From G963667975 sp963677395 (GTDB lineage: Bacteria > Bacteroidota > Bacteroidia > Bacteroidales > G963667975), in contig OY781965.2 in assembly GCA_963677395.2 (NCBI GenBank), forward strand, positions 2,666,001-2,730,000: a stretch of 64,000 nucleotides of DNA. Reading direction: 5' to 3'. How positions within the stretch are numbered: position 1 is the stretch's first letter; each line of letters begins with the position of its first letter. Both the position numbers and the translations under genes were made by a program. This document shows, piece by piece, positions 47,701-56,719 of this stretch. Below the pieces are notes generated by a model. That model did no database searches and was not told where the DNA came from. It saw only the letters and a program-made list of their open reading frames with translations.

Positions 47701-47944
47701 CTATTTCATGAGTAAATTTGACGATAAAATAAACCTGATTCAACGAGAAGGAAAACGAATTTCAACGCTTTTCTTCACAAAGGATGGCTATACTTATGAA
47801 ACAGAAGAAGTTATTGCAACATTCACTCTTGATAAATTCCGATTAAAAGAAGTAAGTTTTAAAGTACCATGTATTCAAACAGCTTACTTCGAAAATGCCA
47901 TAACGATGAAAGTTTTACTTCACGCTGTTGAAAATCTTTATTAA
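44717..47944 (+). CDS. ygfK: YgfK-like multidomain oxidoreductase
   Basis: 1075 residues. N-terminal dihydroorotate-dehydrogenase-like barrel (about 1-430, GVAAGPHTQL). Then a GltD-like unit: Cys motif CIQAPCISTCPTH (about 450), FAD motif IIGAGPSGLSCAFYL (about 550), NAD(P) motif GGGNTAMDVARTAKRA (about 675). The C-terminus has a [4Fe-4S] set in CLKCHQICNVCVSVCP (about 895) and CNECGNCNTFCP (about 960). The name 'putative selenate reductase' is historical. In several anaerobes it is linked to selenium-dependent purine catabolism with XdhD and SsnA, as in this cluster. It probably moves electrons between NAD(P)H, Fe-S carriers and a purine hydroxylase or reductase; the exact reaction is not established. 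Confidence 0.85.
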   Translation: MTSDSFTPISLDRLLALTLKQLENKCYFGIPSELFYKAHNETLTTERVSRKMGTPLGVAAGPHTQLTQNIVGAWLCGARFIELKTVQTLDELIISKPCIDMQEEGYNCEWSQELKVKESFQQYLNAWIIIHILNHKLFGKLENDTLFNMSVGYNMEGILNENIQWFLQKMQHCPDELEEALKSIRTIYPDVDKLSISPSLSDHVTLSTMHGCPPDEIEKIGLYFIRERKFHTTIKLNPTLLGKEKVREIVNETLGFKTPIPDIAFEHDLKYAQAVLLIKSLQEAANETNVHFGLKLTNTLESLNFKSVFPKNESQMYMSGKALHPIAVNLALKIQKEFRGSLDISFSAGADCFNFPELIACKLSPVTVCTDILKPGGYGKLNQYINSLDNWINDHNNNSLQDYFNNISSENILENITYYAAQTLKNPVYKKQFRTPSIKSKRKLGFFDCIQAPCISTCPTHQNIPEYLQYASEGNFQKAFEIILKTNPFPTVTGTVCDHDCQNKCTRINYDETLAIREVKRYIAEKGNEEGFLRSLPKNGQKASIIGAGPSGLSCAFYLLLAGFEVTVYEEKMMAGGMVSDVIPAFRLSDPSLQKDISRIVRLGVNIQFGIKINQELFNRLRIENQLIYIATGAPKIKKAGLLHEDAKGVIDPLLFLSDYKKGVNYLHNENVIVMGGGNTAMDVARTAKRALSGKGSVSIVYRRRTEDMPADAEEIQAVIAEGIQILEMCNPVEVIQQDGKMIGLLCVKMIADGFDTEGRMKTVPDLQSEFELKTDILFPAIGQDKNFDFVDTKLLYCKPNEFETQIPNVFIGGDAKRGASNIISAIADGRKVAELIIEKTNYNKLFLNDLNTEFDIRKLLIQKSQKSCSPLSKNTLHQPEITTDEEAMKEAKRCLKCHQICNVCVSVCPNFANFGYEITPQTFLLQKATRNEDKLEISEHKEFVINQKYQILNLADFCNECGNCNTFCPTESAPYKEKPRFYFSVKSFNQAEEGYFMSKFDDKINLIQREGKRISTLFFTKDGYTYETEEVIATFTLDKFRLKEVSFKVPCIQTAYFENAITMKVLLHAVENLY

Positions 47945-47956
47945 AAGGAACAAGCC

Positions 47957-47979
47957 ATTGAAGTTTTTGGAACTTCAAT
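47957..47979. terminator. short hairpin after ygfK
   Basis: ATTGAAGTT / AACTTCAAT form a 9-bp stem with a 5-base loop, 12 bases after the ygfK stop. It lacks a good T-run, so it may attenuate or protect the transcript rather than stop it. Confidence 0.4.
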
Positions 47980-48062
47980 GAAATTGAAAATATTACAACA
48001 AAATGAGTTATAAATCAACCCAAAGTTATATTAACACAATGCCGATAACTGGAAATATTAAG

Positions 48063-48106
48063 TCCAATCAAGTTTGCGAAGATTGGATTATTATACTTTT
48101 CCAATC
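48063..48106 (+). promoter_or_regulatory. three-arm alternative hairpin upstream of the PLP enzyme gene
   Basis: TCCAATC occurs at 48063-48069 and again at 48100-48106, and its complement GATTGGA at 48081-48087 sits between. The middle arm can pair with either side, giving two exclusive hairpins. It lies 27 bases before the start codon at 48133, so it could affect ribosome access or read-through. Confidence 0.3.
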
Positions 48107-48132
48107 GGTATTAAACCTAAAGAACATACCCC

Positions 48133-49596
48133 ATGATTGAAATCATTGACAAAATTGTGAATCCGGAGGTAAGAGCAAAAGCTGCCAGAAGATTCAAAGA
48201 AAAGGGAATTATCCTTCCAACATTTGCTCAAATGCGTAATCCTGAATTAGTTCCGGATAAAATAAAAAATCAACTTAAAGATGTAGGACTCTGGGATTTA
48301 AACCCTGCAAATCTTTTCCGAATCACATGGAAAAACGAGCCCAAAGAAAAAGGAGGACTCTATGGCAAGGTTAACTACCTCGAAATTCCTTCCGAAATAT
48401 CTGGAGTTCAGGCACGTATTGTATTATTGCTTGGAAAATGGTTTCCTACCGGAGCACACAAAGTAGGTGCTGCTTACGGTTGTTTAGCTCCTCGAATTAT
48501 TACCGGACAATTTGATCCTACCTGGCATAAAGCCGTATGGCCATCCACTGGAAATTATTGCCGCGGAGGTGCATTCGACTCAGAATTAATGGGATGTACA
48601 GCCGTTGCAATTTTACCTGAAGAAATGAGCCGCGAACGTTTTGAATGGCTTAAAAATATTGGTGCCGAAATTATTGCCACCCCGGGTTGCGAATCAAATG
48701 TAAAAGAAATTTACGACAAATGCTGGGAAATGCGCCGGACTCGTCCCGACTGCGTAATCCTGAATCAATTTGATGAATTTGGAAATCCAGCCTGGCACTA
48801 TAATGTAACAGGTCCGGCTGTTGAAGAGGTTTACAATGAATTAAAAGGTCCGAAAAGCAGACTGGCCGGTTATGTTTCGAACACAGGTTCGGCCGGAACC
48901 ATTGCCGCCGGAGATTACTTACGCACTCACTTTCCGCATGTTAAAGTAACGGCATCCGAAGCTCTTCAATGTCCTACACTTCTGATGAATGGCTTTGGTG
49001 GTCACCGTATTGAGGGCATTGGTGACAAACATGTGCCTTGGGTTCACAATATTCATAATACCGACGTTGTTACCGCCATTGATGATGAGGATTGTATGAG
49101 AATTCTTCGTTTATTTAACGAAACAGAAGGAAAAAAATACCTGACTTCATGCGGATTAGATAAAGAATTTGTAAACAGTCTCTATCAACTGGGAATATCC
49201 GGAATTGCCAATATGCTGTCGGCCATCAAATTAGCTAAACATTTCGAGCTAACTTCCGATGATATTATCATGACTATTGCCACTGATAGTGTGGACATGT
49301 ATCATTCTCGTTTAGAGGAACTCCAGCACGAAAGAGGTGAATACAATCAAATTCAGGCAGGAAAAGATCATGAAAAGTGCATGGCTACCACTACTGATGC
49401 AATGAAAGAACTGACTTATACTGATCGTAAAGCAATTCATAACCTCAAGTATTTCACATGGGTAGAGCAACAAGCGAAACCTATAGATGAGATCAACCAG
49501 CTTTGGTATGATCGCGAAATATGGCCAAAACTTTTTCATCAGGTTGATCTTTGGGATAAAATGATCAAAGAATTCAACGAAGAAATAATGAGATAA
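48133..49596 (+). CDS. PLP-dependent enzyme, cysteine synthase fold
   Basis: 487 residues of fold type II: the catalytic Lys lies in the GAHKVGAA motif (about residue 113), the PLP-phosphate loop in TGSAGTIAAGD, and STGNY is the substrate-binding Asn loop. The C-terminal 100 residues are helical and longer than in cysteine synthase. It differs from E. coli YgeX (diaminopropionate ammonia-lyase) in sequence, but by position could take over deamination of an amino acid in the pathway. Lyase, beta-elimination or ammonia-lyase activity is possible; not decided by sequence. Followed after 14 bases by the threonine-synthase-like gene. Confidence 0.75.
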   Translation: MIEIIDKIVNPEVRAKAARRFKEKGIILPTFAQMRNPELVPDKIKNQLKDVGLWDLNPANLFRITWKNEPKEKGGLYGKVNYLEIPSEISGVQARIVLLLGKWFPTGAHKVGAAYGCLAPRIITGQFDPTWHKAVWPSTGNYCRGGAFDSELMGCTAVAILPEEMSRERFEWLKNIGAEIIATPGCESNVKEIYDKCWEMRRTRPDCVILNQFDEFGNPAWHYNVTGPAVEEVYNELKGPKSRLAGYVSNTGSAGTIAAGDYLRTHFPHVKVTASEALQCPTLLMNGFGGHRIEGIGDKHVPWVHNIHNTDVVTAIDDEDCMRILRLFNETEGKKYLTSCGLDKEFVNSLYQLGISGIANMLSAIKLAKHFELTSDDIIMTIATDSVDMYHSRLEELQHERGEYNQIQAGKDHEKCMATTTDAMKELTYTDRKAIHNLKYFTWVEQQAKPIDEINQLWYDREIWPKLFHQVDLWDKMIKEFNEEIMR

Positions 49597-49610
49597 AAGG
49601 AGATTTTACC

Positions 49611-50849
49611 ATGTCTTCACACTATCATTTTGTGTGCAACGATTGCGGTTCGGACTACCCTTCGGAACCGTTCCGCTATCTTTGCCCTTTGTGCGAATCG
49701 GAAAACCTTCCTGATCAACCTCCCAAAGGTGTTTTAAAAATGGGTTATCCTTACGGTGAAATTCTGCAAAACATCCCAGCCAAAGCCAGATTTGAAGAAC
49801 TGAAAAAAAATCATTTTATTGATTTACTGCCAATTGCAAAAATCGAAAGTTATGGGTGTTTACGTATAGGAGAAACTCCTGTATATCAAATCCATGAACT
49901 TGAAGGTAATAAGTTGAATTTCAATTTATTTGTAAAAGATGATTCTCAAAATCCAACCTTTTCATTTAAAGACAGAGCTTCAGCTTTGGTTTCAGCTTAC
50001 GCCCGCGAACACGGCATCGAAAAGATTGTAGCTGCCTCTACGGGTAACGCAGGCTCCTCATTAGCCGGAATTTGCGCTTCGCAACACCAAAAAGCAATTA
50101 TCATTGTCCCGAAAAATGTACCAAAGGCTAAATTACTGCAGATCATTATGTATGGTGCTACTCCGGTATTGGTTGACGGAAATTATGATGTTGCCTTTGA
50201 GCTGAGTCTTGAAGTTACCCGAAAATTTGGCTGGTTTAACCGAAATACAGCTTTCAACCCTCTGACGATTGAAGGAAAGAAAACCGTCGCTTTCGAAATT
50301 TATGATCACTTTCGTGAAAATATGCCAAACCTGATTTTCGTACCTGTAGGTGACGGCGTAATAATTTCCGGAGTTTATAAAGGATTTGAAGATTTACTAA
50401 AACTTCAGATAATCAATAAGATGCCTACAATTATATCTGTTCAATCGCAAAAAAGCGATAATCTGAACCGAAATTTGAATATGGAGAAATTTGAAATAAT
50501 TCCGGCTACAACAGTAGCAGATTCTATTTCGGTTGATATTCCCCGTAATTTTCGAATGGCTGAAAAATATATAACTGAATACCAGGGAGAATCAATCTGT
50601 GTAAGCGATGACGAAATCAAAGAAGCATCCTCAATACTTGCCCGAAATTCAGGAGTATTTGCTGAACCAGCAGCTTCTGCTTCAATGGCCGGAATGCTTA
50701 AATATTTGAAATTAAACAAATTGAAAGAAGGTAAGAATGTTTTGGTTCTTTCAACCGGAAGCGGTTTAAAAGACCTCAATACTCCTCTTTCCGGAATTGT
50801 TCTCCCCTCACCTGTTCAACCCAGCGTTGATGCATTAAAATCACTTTAA
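49611..50849 (+). CDS. threonine-synthase-like PLP enzyme
   Basis: 412 residues. An N-terminal zinc-ribbon-like stretch (CNDCG..CPLC) precedes the fold type II catalytic part: Lys in NPTFSFKDRAS, substrate loop STGNAGSSLAGI and PLP-phosphate glycine loop PVGDGVIISG, and a C-terminal STGSGLKD. The arrangement resembles threonine synthase or cysteate synthase. Given the adjacent PLP enzyme and purine-catabolism genes, a role in threonine biosynthesis is less likely, and it may act on a phosphorylated or sulfonated amino acid or in degradation. The gene has a good Shine-Dalgarno (GGAG) 12 bases before the start. Confidence 0.72.
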   Translation: MSSHYHFVCNDCGSDYPSEPFRYLCPLCESENLPDQPPKGVLKMGYPYGEILQNIPAKARFEELKKNHFIDLLPIAKIESYGCLRIGETPVYQIHELEGNKLNFNLFVKDDSQNPTFSFKDRASALVSAYAREHGIEKIVAASTGNAGSSLAGICASQHQKAIIIVPKNVPKAKLLQIIMYGATPVLVDGNYDVAFELSLEVTRKFGWFNRNTAFNPLTIEGKKTVAFEIYDHFRENMPNLIFVPVGDGVIISGVYKGFEDLLKLQIINKMPTIISVQSQKSDNLNRNLNMEKFEIIPATTVADSISVDIPRNFRMAEKYITEYQGESICVSDDEIKEASSILARNSGVFAEPAASASMAGMLKYLKLNKLKEGKNVLVLSTGSGLKDLNTPLSGIVLPSPVQPSVDALKSL

Positions 50850-50908
50850 ATTGAAGCACTTATTCATTATGTGCTTTTTGTGTTTTAATGACCAAATCAT
50901 AAAAGATC

Positions 50909-53464
50909 ATGATTCGATTTCGATTAAATAATAAAAATATTGAATATCAGGAAAATCCAGAGATTTCCCTGTTAAATTATTTACGTTTTCAGGAAGGAAT
51001 TACTTCTGTAAAAGATGGTTGCAGCGGACAAGCTGCCTGCGGTGCGTGCTTAGTAGAAATTGATGGAAAACCCAAACTAAGTTGTGTCACACTTATTAAA
51101 ACACTGGAAAACTGCGAGATATTCACACTGGAAGGAATTTCTGAATCAATTCGCGATATTATTGCAAAAGCATTTGTAGAAAAGGGTGCAGTTCAATGTG
51201 GATTTTGTACACCCGGATTCATCATGCGAACCAAAATATTGCTTCAGGAAAATCCGAATCCTACACCGGATGAAATTCGTAAAGCACTGAGATCAAATCT
51301 TTGCAGATGTACCGGCTATAAAAAAATTGAAGAAGCAATCCAGTATTCAGCACAGCAGCTTCCTGATAAAAATATTATTGACTTAAAACGCAATAAAACT
51401 GGTGTTGGGCTGTTTTACCCGAAATATCAGGCTTTTGAAACAGCAATCGGGAACCGTGCATTTGTAAATGATTTACAAATAGATGGAATGGTGTATGGCG
51501 CTTTACGATTCAGTGATTACCCAAAAGCCAGAATTCTTAAAATAAATACTGCCAGAGCAGAGAAGATCGAAGGAGTTGTTCGTATTTTTACAGCAAAGGA
51601 TATTCCGGGAAAAATCAAAACCGGACTTATTTATCCAGATTGGCCCTTAATGATTGCCGAACAGGATGTTACACGTTACATTGGAGATGTATTAGCAGGA
51701 GTAGTAGCAATTACACCTGAAATTGCGCGTGAAGCAGCCCGAAAGATTGAAGTGAAATATGAAGTACTTGAACCTGTTACAGACCCCTTCGAAGCTTTAA
51801 AACCTGATGCTATCCGTGTTCATAACGATCATAGTAATCTTCTGGACAATTGCGTTTTATACCGAGGGAATCCTGAAAAAACCATTCAAAACTCCAAGTA
51901 CGTTATACATGGGAATTACCAAACTCAGCGCATCGAGCACGCTTTTCTGGAAACTGAATCAGCTGTTGCACTGGCAAATGAAAATAAGCTCAAACTCTAT
52001 TCTTCCGGACAGGGAATTTACGAAGACCGCCGTCAGATAGCCTCTCTGTTAGGACTTGATGAACAGCAGGTTGAAATTGAATTGGTTCCGAATGGCGGTG
52101 GATTTGGCGGTAAAGAAGATTTAAGTGTACAAGGTCACGCTGCATTATTTGCCTGGATATTAAAAAGACCTGTAAATGTTACACTTACACGCGATGAATC
52201 TATCATCATGCATCCTAAACGCCATCCTGTTTGGATGGATATTACGCTTGCCTGCGATGAAAACGGCAAGCTTACAGCCATGAAACTAAGAGCTGTAGGC
52301 GATAGTGGAGCATATGCATCTGTTGGAACCAAAGTGATGGAACGCATTGCAGGTCATGCTACCGGAGGATATTATGTGCCAGATATCGATTTAGAATCAC
52401 TTACTGTTTATACCAACAATATTCCTTCTGGAGCAATGCGTGGGTTTGGCGCAAATCAAATGGCTTTTGCCCTCGAAGGCTGTGTGGATGAATTGTGTAA
52501 AATGGGAAACTTCGATCTCTGGCAATTTCGTTACAACAATGCCCTGATAGATGGATTAGCCACAGCAACTGGTGATTGTGTGAAAGGAGCAGGAATAAGA
52601 GCCTGTCTTTTAGCATTGAAAGAGAAATATCAGAAAGCAAAATATTGTGGTATTGCCACCGGCATTAAAAACAGCGGTATCGGAAACGGAATGATTGATT
52701 ATTCGGATGTTATTATTGAAGTTAAACCTGACGAAAAAGTTTTGATACATCACGGATGGACAGAAATGGGTCAGGGAATTCATACAATAGCTATTCAGGT
52801 TTTATGTGAAGAAACAAAAATAAACCCTCAAAACATTGAAGTTATTGTAGATACACGCTCAGAAATCAAAACCGGAATGACCACATCTTCGAGGGCAACA
52901 GCATTACTGGGAAATGCCATTCTGGAAGCATCTCAAAAATTACGAAGTGATCTGAAAACACACTCGTTATCCGAACTTAACGGTAAAAAATATCATGCTA
53001 AATGGATTTGCGACTGGACAACCAAACCAGGAACAAACCCCGATAACCCTACCACTCACTATTCCTATGGGTATGCAGCTCAGCTGGTTGTATTAAATCA
53101 AAACGGAGAGATTGAAACGGTATATGCAGCCCATGATGCCGGAAAAATCATGAACCCTGTGCTTTTTGAAGGCCAGATTGAAGGAGCTGTTCACATGGGG
53201 TTAGGGTATGCTCTTTCCGAAGATTTACCAATGGAAGGAGGATTTCTAAAAAGTACCAAGCTCCGTGATTGTGGCATATTACGTGCACATGAAACACCTG
53301 AAATAAACGTAATTGGTGTAGAAGTAAAAGATCCTGTTGGTCCTTATGGAGCCAAAGGATTGGGAGAAATCGGACTTGTGCCCACTGCTGCTGCCGTTGC
53401 CAATGCATTTTGCCATTTCGACGGAATTCGTCGCTACAAATTACCCTTAAATCGAAAAAAATGA
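50909..53464 (+). CDS. xdhD: selenium-dependent-type xanthine dehydrogenase (XdhD-like)
   Basis: 851 residues. N-terminal [2Fe-2S] domain (about 1-150) with CSGQAACGAC and CGFCTPG, CRCTGYKK, then the molybdopterin domain in a single chain: NGGGFGGKED, MRGFGANQM and the catalytic Glu in GAKGLGEIGL. No FAD domain is present. The length and fusion match the selenium-dependent molybdenum hydroxylases (XdhD/Se-XDH). It hydroxylates purines such as hypoxanthine and xanthine, or in reverse reduces urate. No in-frame TGA is needed; selenium would be carried by the cofactor. The stop codon overlaps the start of ssnA (ATGA). Confidence 0.88.
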   Translation: MIRFRLNNKNIEYQENPEISLLNYLRFQEGITSVKDGCSGQAACGACLVEIDGKPKLSCVTLIKTLENCEIFTLEGISESIRDIIAKAFVEKGAVQCGFCTPGFIMRTKILLQENPNPTPDEIRKALRSNLCRCTGYKKIEEAIQYSAQQLPDKNIIDLKRNKTGVGLFYPKYQAFETAIGNRAFVNDLQIDGMVYGALRFSDYPKARILKINTARAEKIEGVVRIFTAKDIPGKIKTGLIYPDWPLMIAEQDVTRYIGDVLAGVVAITPEIAREAARKIEVKYEVLEPVTDPFEALKPDAIRVHNDHSNLLDNCVLYRGNPEKTIQNSKYVIHGNYQTQRIEHAFLETESAVALANENKLKLYSSGQGIYEDRRQIASLLGLDEQQVEIELVPNGGGFGGKEDLSVQGHAALFAWILKRPVNVTLTRDESIIMHPKRHPVWMDITLACDENGKLTAMKLRAVGDSGAYASVGTKVMERIAGHATGGYYVPDIDLESLTVYTNNIPSGAMRGFGANQMAFALEGCVDELCKMGNFDLWQFRYNNALIDGLATATGDCVKGAGIRACLLALKEKYQKAKYCGIATGIKNSGIGNGMIDYSDVIIEVKPDEKVLIHHGWTEMGQGIHTIAIQVLCEETKINPQNIEVIVDTRSEIKTGMTTSSRATALLGNAILEASQKLRSDLKTHSLSELNGKKYHAKWICDWTTKPGTNPDNPTTHYSYGYAAQLVVLNQNGEIETVYAAHDAGKIMNPVLFEGQIEGAVHMGLGYALSEDLPMEGGFLKSTKLRDCGILRAHETPEINVIGVEVKDPVGPYGAKGLGEIGLVPTAAAVANAFCHFDGIRRYKLPLNRKK

Positions 53465-54726
53465 TACACCTAAAAAACGGAATCTGGATCAACCCCAATA
53501 CATTTAAATTCACAGCTTCTGACCTTTGGATTGAAGAAGGTGAAAACGGAAAGCTATCCTTTGAGATGCCGGCTAACACAGAAAATTGCAAATCAATTGA
53601 TTGCAGTGGAAAATTCATTACCCGAGCATTTGCAAATGGTCATCATCATGTATATTCAGCCTTAGCCCGAGGAATGCACCCTCCAAAAAAATCCCCCGAA
53701 AACTTCACTGAAACACTCGAATATATCTGGTGGGTTCTTGACCAATGCCTTGATTACGAAATGATTCGAGCAAGTGCACTTACAACTGCAATTGCCTGCG
53801 CCAAACATGGCTGTACCTTTGTGATTGATCACCATGCTTCGCCAAACTCGCTCATAGGTTCTCAGGAAATTATCGCCAAAGCTTTTGAAGAAATAGGCGT
53901 TGGACATTTACTATGTTACGAAATAACAGATCGTTACGGCGAATCAAAAGCAAAAGAAGCTTTGGACGAAACCGACAGTTATCTGCAAAATCATCAGGGC
54001 TTAGTCGGATTACATGCAAGTTTTACGGTTGAAGATAATACATTAAAAGAGAGCATAAAGTTAGCTCAAAAGCACAAAACCGGAATTCATGTTCATGTTG
54101 CCGAAGACATTGCCGACGGGAAACATGCACTGGAACAGTACGGAAAAAGTGTAGTAGAACGTTTTCGTGATTTTGAAATGCTCGATTTGCAGAAAAACAT
54201 TTTTGCACACGGAATCCACCTGAATAAAACTGAACGTGAATTAATCGCTCAATCAACTACTTATATGGTTGTAAATACCGACAGCAACCTGAATAACCGT
54301 GTGGGAATTTTTAATTCCAAAGGGTTAGGAAACCGTATTATGCTGGGTACCGACGGAATGCATAGTGATATGATTAAAAGTACTCAAACCGCTTTATTTG
54401 CCGGACAAAATTTCGATCAGATTTCATGGTTGGATGCCTACCAACGTCTTCAAAATGCACATACATATTTGAATTCCAATCAGTTTAAAGGTGATAACGA
54501 AAACAATGTGATCGTGCTCGACTACGACTCTCCTACCGAACTTACCCCTGACAATTTTCTCGGTCACTTTTTCTTCGGATTTGAATCACGACATATTCAA
54601 CATGTAATTTCAAGCGGCAAACTGATTGTTGAAAATCGCATATTGAAAACAGCCGATGAAGAAAGCATCCTGAAAGAATCACATAAAATAGCTCATTTTC
54701 TGTGGAATAAGATGCAAAAGATGTAA
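53461..54726 (+). CDS. ssnA: SsnA-like amidohydrolase
   Basis: 421 residues from ATG 53461, whose ATGA overlaps the XdhD stop (an upstream in-frame extension to 53410 is an artefact). Amidohydrolase fold: the metal motif appears as ANGHHHVYSALARGM, and further metal ligands in GIHVHVAED and MLGTDGMHSD. It belongs to the SsnA group of the selenium/purine gene clusters of E. coli and gut anaerobes. The likely role is deamination or ring-opening of an aminopurine or derivative. Sequence alone does not give the substrate. Confidence 0.85.
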   Translation: MIHLKNGIWINPNTFKFTASDLWIEEGENGKLSFEMPANTENCKSIDCSGKFITRAFANGHHHVYSALARGMHPPKKSPENFTETLEYIWWVLDQCLDYEMIRASALTTAIACAKHGCTFVIDHHASPNSLIGSQEIIAKAFEEIGVGHLLCYEITDRYGESKAKEALDETDSYLQNHQGLVGLHASFTVEDNTLKESIKLAQKHKTGIHVHVAEDIADGKHALEQYGKSVVERFRDFEMLDLQKNIFAHGIHLNKTERELIAQSTTYMVVNTDSNLNNRVGIFNSKGLGNRIMLGTDGMHSDMIKSTQTALFAGQNFDQISWLDAYQRLQNAHTYLNSNQFKGDNENNVIVLDYDSPTELTPDNFLGHFFFGFESRHIQHVISSGKLIVENRILKTADEESILKESHKIAHFLWNKMQKM

Positions 54727-54765
54727 ACTATCTCATTCTAGAATCTATTTAATTTTCCGAAATCA

Positions 54766-56139
54766 ATGTCAACACTACTCATTAAAAACGGGCAAATCAT
54801 CAATCATGATCAAAGTTTCCAAGCTAATATCTTCATCCGCGACCAAAAAATTGAAAAGCTCTTTTCTCCCGATGAAGAAACACCGGAAGCAGAAAAAATT
54901 TTGGATGCTAAAGGAAAATTGATTTTTCCGGGAGCAATTGATGCCCACGTCCATCTGGATTTATCCACTCCCGCCGGTCCCTCTTCCGATGACTTTTATA
55001 CGGGAACCCGCGCTGCTATAGCTGGAGGCACTACTTCTATTATTGATTTTGTGACTCCCAACCGAAACGAATCATTGTTAAAAGCCCTCAAAAAACGGAG
55101 GAAAGACGCTGAAAAATCACTGATTGACTATAGTTTCCACATGGGGATAACCTGGTGGAACAATTCTGTAGAAGAGGAAATTGCAGAATGTATTCGTCAG
55201 GGAATTACCTCATTTAAATGCTATCTGGCCTACCAAAATAGTATCGGCATTAATTATCAGCAACTGGAAAAGGTCATGAATGCTGTACAGAAACAAGGTG
55301 GTATGGTAACCATTCACTGCGAAGAAGATGAATTGATTCAGAATCTGAAACAGGTTTATCTGAAACAAGGACTTGTATCACCACTCTACCATGCACTTTC
55401 ACGGCCACCTCAGTCAGAATACGTTTCTGTTGAAAAAGTGTTAAAACTTGCCGAAAAAACAAGCTGTAAAACTTATTTGGTTCATATCTCTACCCGAAAA
55501 TCCGCTGAATTGATAGAAAACGCTCAGCACAAAGGAGTAAATGTTTTGGCAGAAACCTGCCCTCAATATCTTTTGTTAGACGAAAGCGTTTACCATAGTT
55601 CATTCTACGAATCTGCACCTTACGTAATAAGTCCGCCAATCCGTGGAAAATGCGATCAGGATGGTTTATGGAGTGCGATCAATCGTAATGTTTTTTCGGT
55701 AATCGCAACAGACCATTGCCCGTTCAACGTGCATGGACAAAAAGATGCCGGACGATATAATTTCTCGTTGATTCCCAATGGAGCTGGCGGAATTGAGTTT
55801 CGCCAGCAACTGATCTATAGCTACGGAGTGCAATCAGGCAGAATGAATCTTAATCAGTTTGTAGCACTCACTGCAAGTAACCCTGCATCTATATTTGGCA
55901 TTCAACGCAAAGGAATAATTACGGAAGGCTATGATGCCGATCTGGTACTCTGGAATCCTGAAACAATTAGTATTATCGAAAAAGAAACACAATATCAGCA
56001 TTGCGACAGCAACATATTTCACAACTTCGCTCTGAAAGGTGAAGCTGAAACCGTAATTATTGGAGGAAAAATAGTGTACAATCATCATCAGTTTTCACCG
56101 GAACAGCCAAATGGCAATGAGTTATTCCGAAAAATTTAA
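54766..56139 (+). CDS. dihydropyrimidinase/hydantoinase-like (HyuA)
   Basis: 457 residues. Amidohydrolase with DAHVHLDLS, the carbamylated Lys in SFKCYLAY (about 147), His in VTIHCEED and LVHISTRKS, and the final metal ligand in IATDHCPFN. It opens cyclic ureides such as dihydropyrimidines, hydantoin or allantoin-like intermediates. It follows ssnA by 39 bases and fits the purine-degradation reading. The HyuA name of gut urate clusters is used only as a hint. Confidence 0.87.
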   Translation: MSTLLIKNGQIINHDQSFQANIFIRDQKIEKLFSPDEETPEAEKILDAKGKLIFPGAIDAHVHLDLSTPAGPSSDDFYTGTRAAIAGGTTSIIDFVTPNRNESLLKALKKRRKDAEKSLIDYSFHMGITWWNNSVEEEIAECIRQGITSFKCYLAYQNSIGINYQQLEKVMNAVQKQGGMVTIHCEEDELIQNLKQVYLKQGLVSPLYHALSRPPQSEYVSVEKVLKLAEKTSCKTYLVHISTRKSAELIENAQHKGVNVLAETCPQYLLLDESVYHSSFYESAPYVISPPIRGKCDQDGLWSAINRNVFSVIATDHCPFNVHGQKDAGRYNFSLIPNGAGGIEFRQQLIYSYGVQSGRMNLNQFVALTASNPASIFGIQRKGIITEGYDADLVLWNPETISIIEKETQYQHCDSNIFHNFALKGEAETVIIGGKIVYNHHQFSPEQPNGNELFRKI

Positions 56140-56141
56140 AC

Positions 56142-56681
56142 ATGGATTCACTACTACAAAAACAAAGAATCACCTCACAATCAGATTGTTTATTTGAGGA
56201 AATATGGCAAATTTACCAAGCGAGCTTCCCTCCTTTCGAACAACGTACCCTCAAACATCAACAAACAGCATTCAGTAGCCAGAACTATTTTCTGGATGCT
56301 TTTATGGAAAACAACCAGCTCATCGGTTTTATTGCATACTGGACTTTTGAAACCTATTACTATGTAGAACATTTTGCTGTAGATCAGGCATTCAGAGGGA
56401 AAGGATACGGTAAAGCTATTTTACAGAATTTACAAGAAACATCTGGTAAGCTTATCATTTTGGAGATCGATCCATTAGATGATGAACTATCACGAAAACG
56501 ATGGAAATTTTATCAGAATATGGGGTTTCTGATGAACAAAATTGACCATTTTCTACCCGAATATCAGCCTGGATATGGCAACATCCGCCTTCATCTGCTT
56601 ACCTGGCCAATCCTTATCCAACCTGAGCTTTATCAAGAATTTAATACTCATTTGCACAAAGTAGTGATGAAGAGAGAGTAA
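56142..56681 (+). CDS. GNAT-family acetyltransferase
   Basis: 179 residues with the acetyl-CoA-binding motif AVDQAFRGKGYGKAIL (about 82-97) and a typical beta4-alpha3 arrangement (VEHFAVD). The start is 2 bases after the hydantoinase stop. Substrate is unknown. Confidence 0.82.
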   Translation: MDSLLQKQRITSQSDCLFEEIWQIYQASFPPFEQRTLKHQQTAFSSQNYFLDAFMENNQLIGFIAYWTFETYYYVEHFAVDQAFRGKGYGKAILQNLQETSGKLIILEIDPLDDELSRKRWKFYQNMGFLMNKIDHFLPEYQPGYGNIRLHLLTWPILIQPELYQEFNTHLHKVVMKRE

Positions 56682-56719
56682 GTACTAATTATTTATTAAC
56701 CAAATTTCAAACTAACTAC

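Noticed and set aside
44717..47944. Selenate reductase activity for YgfK
   Set aside because: The name is historical; the domains show only flavin, Fe-S and barrel parts, with no molybdenum reductase domain, and the neighbours point to purine metabolism.
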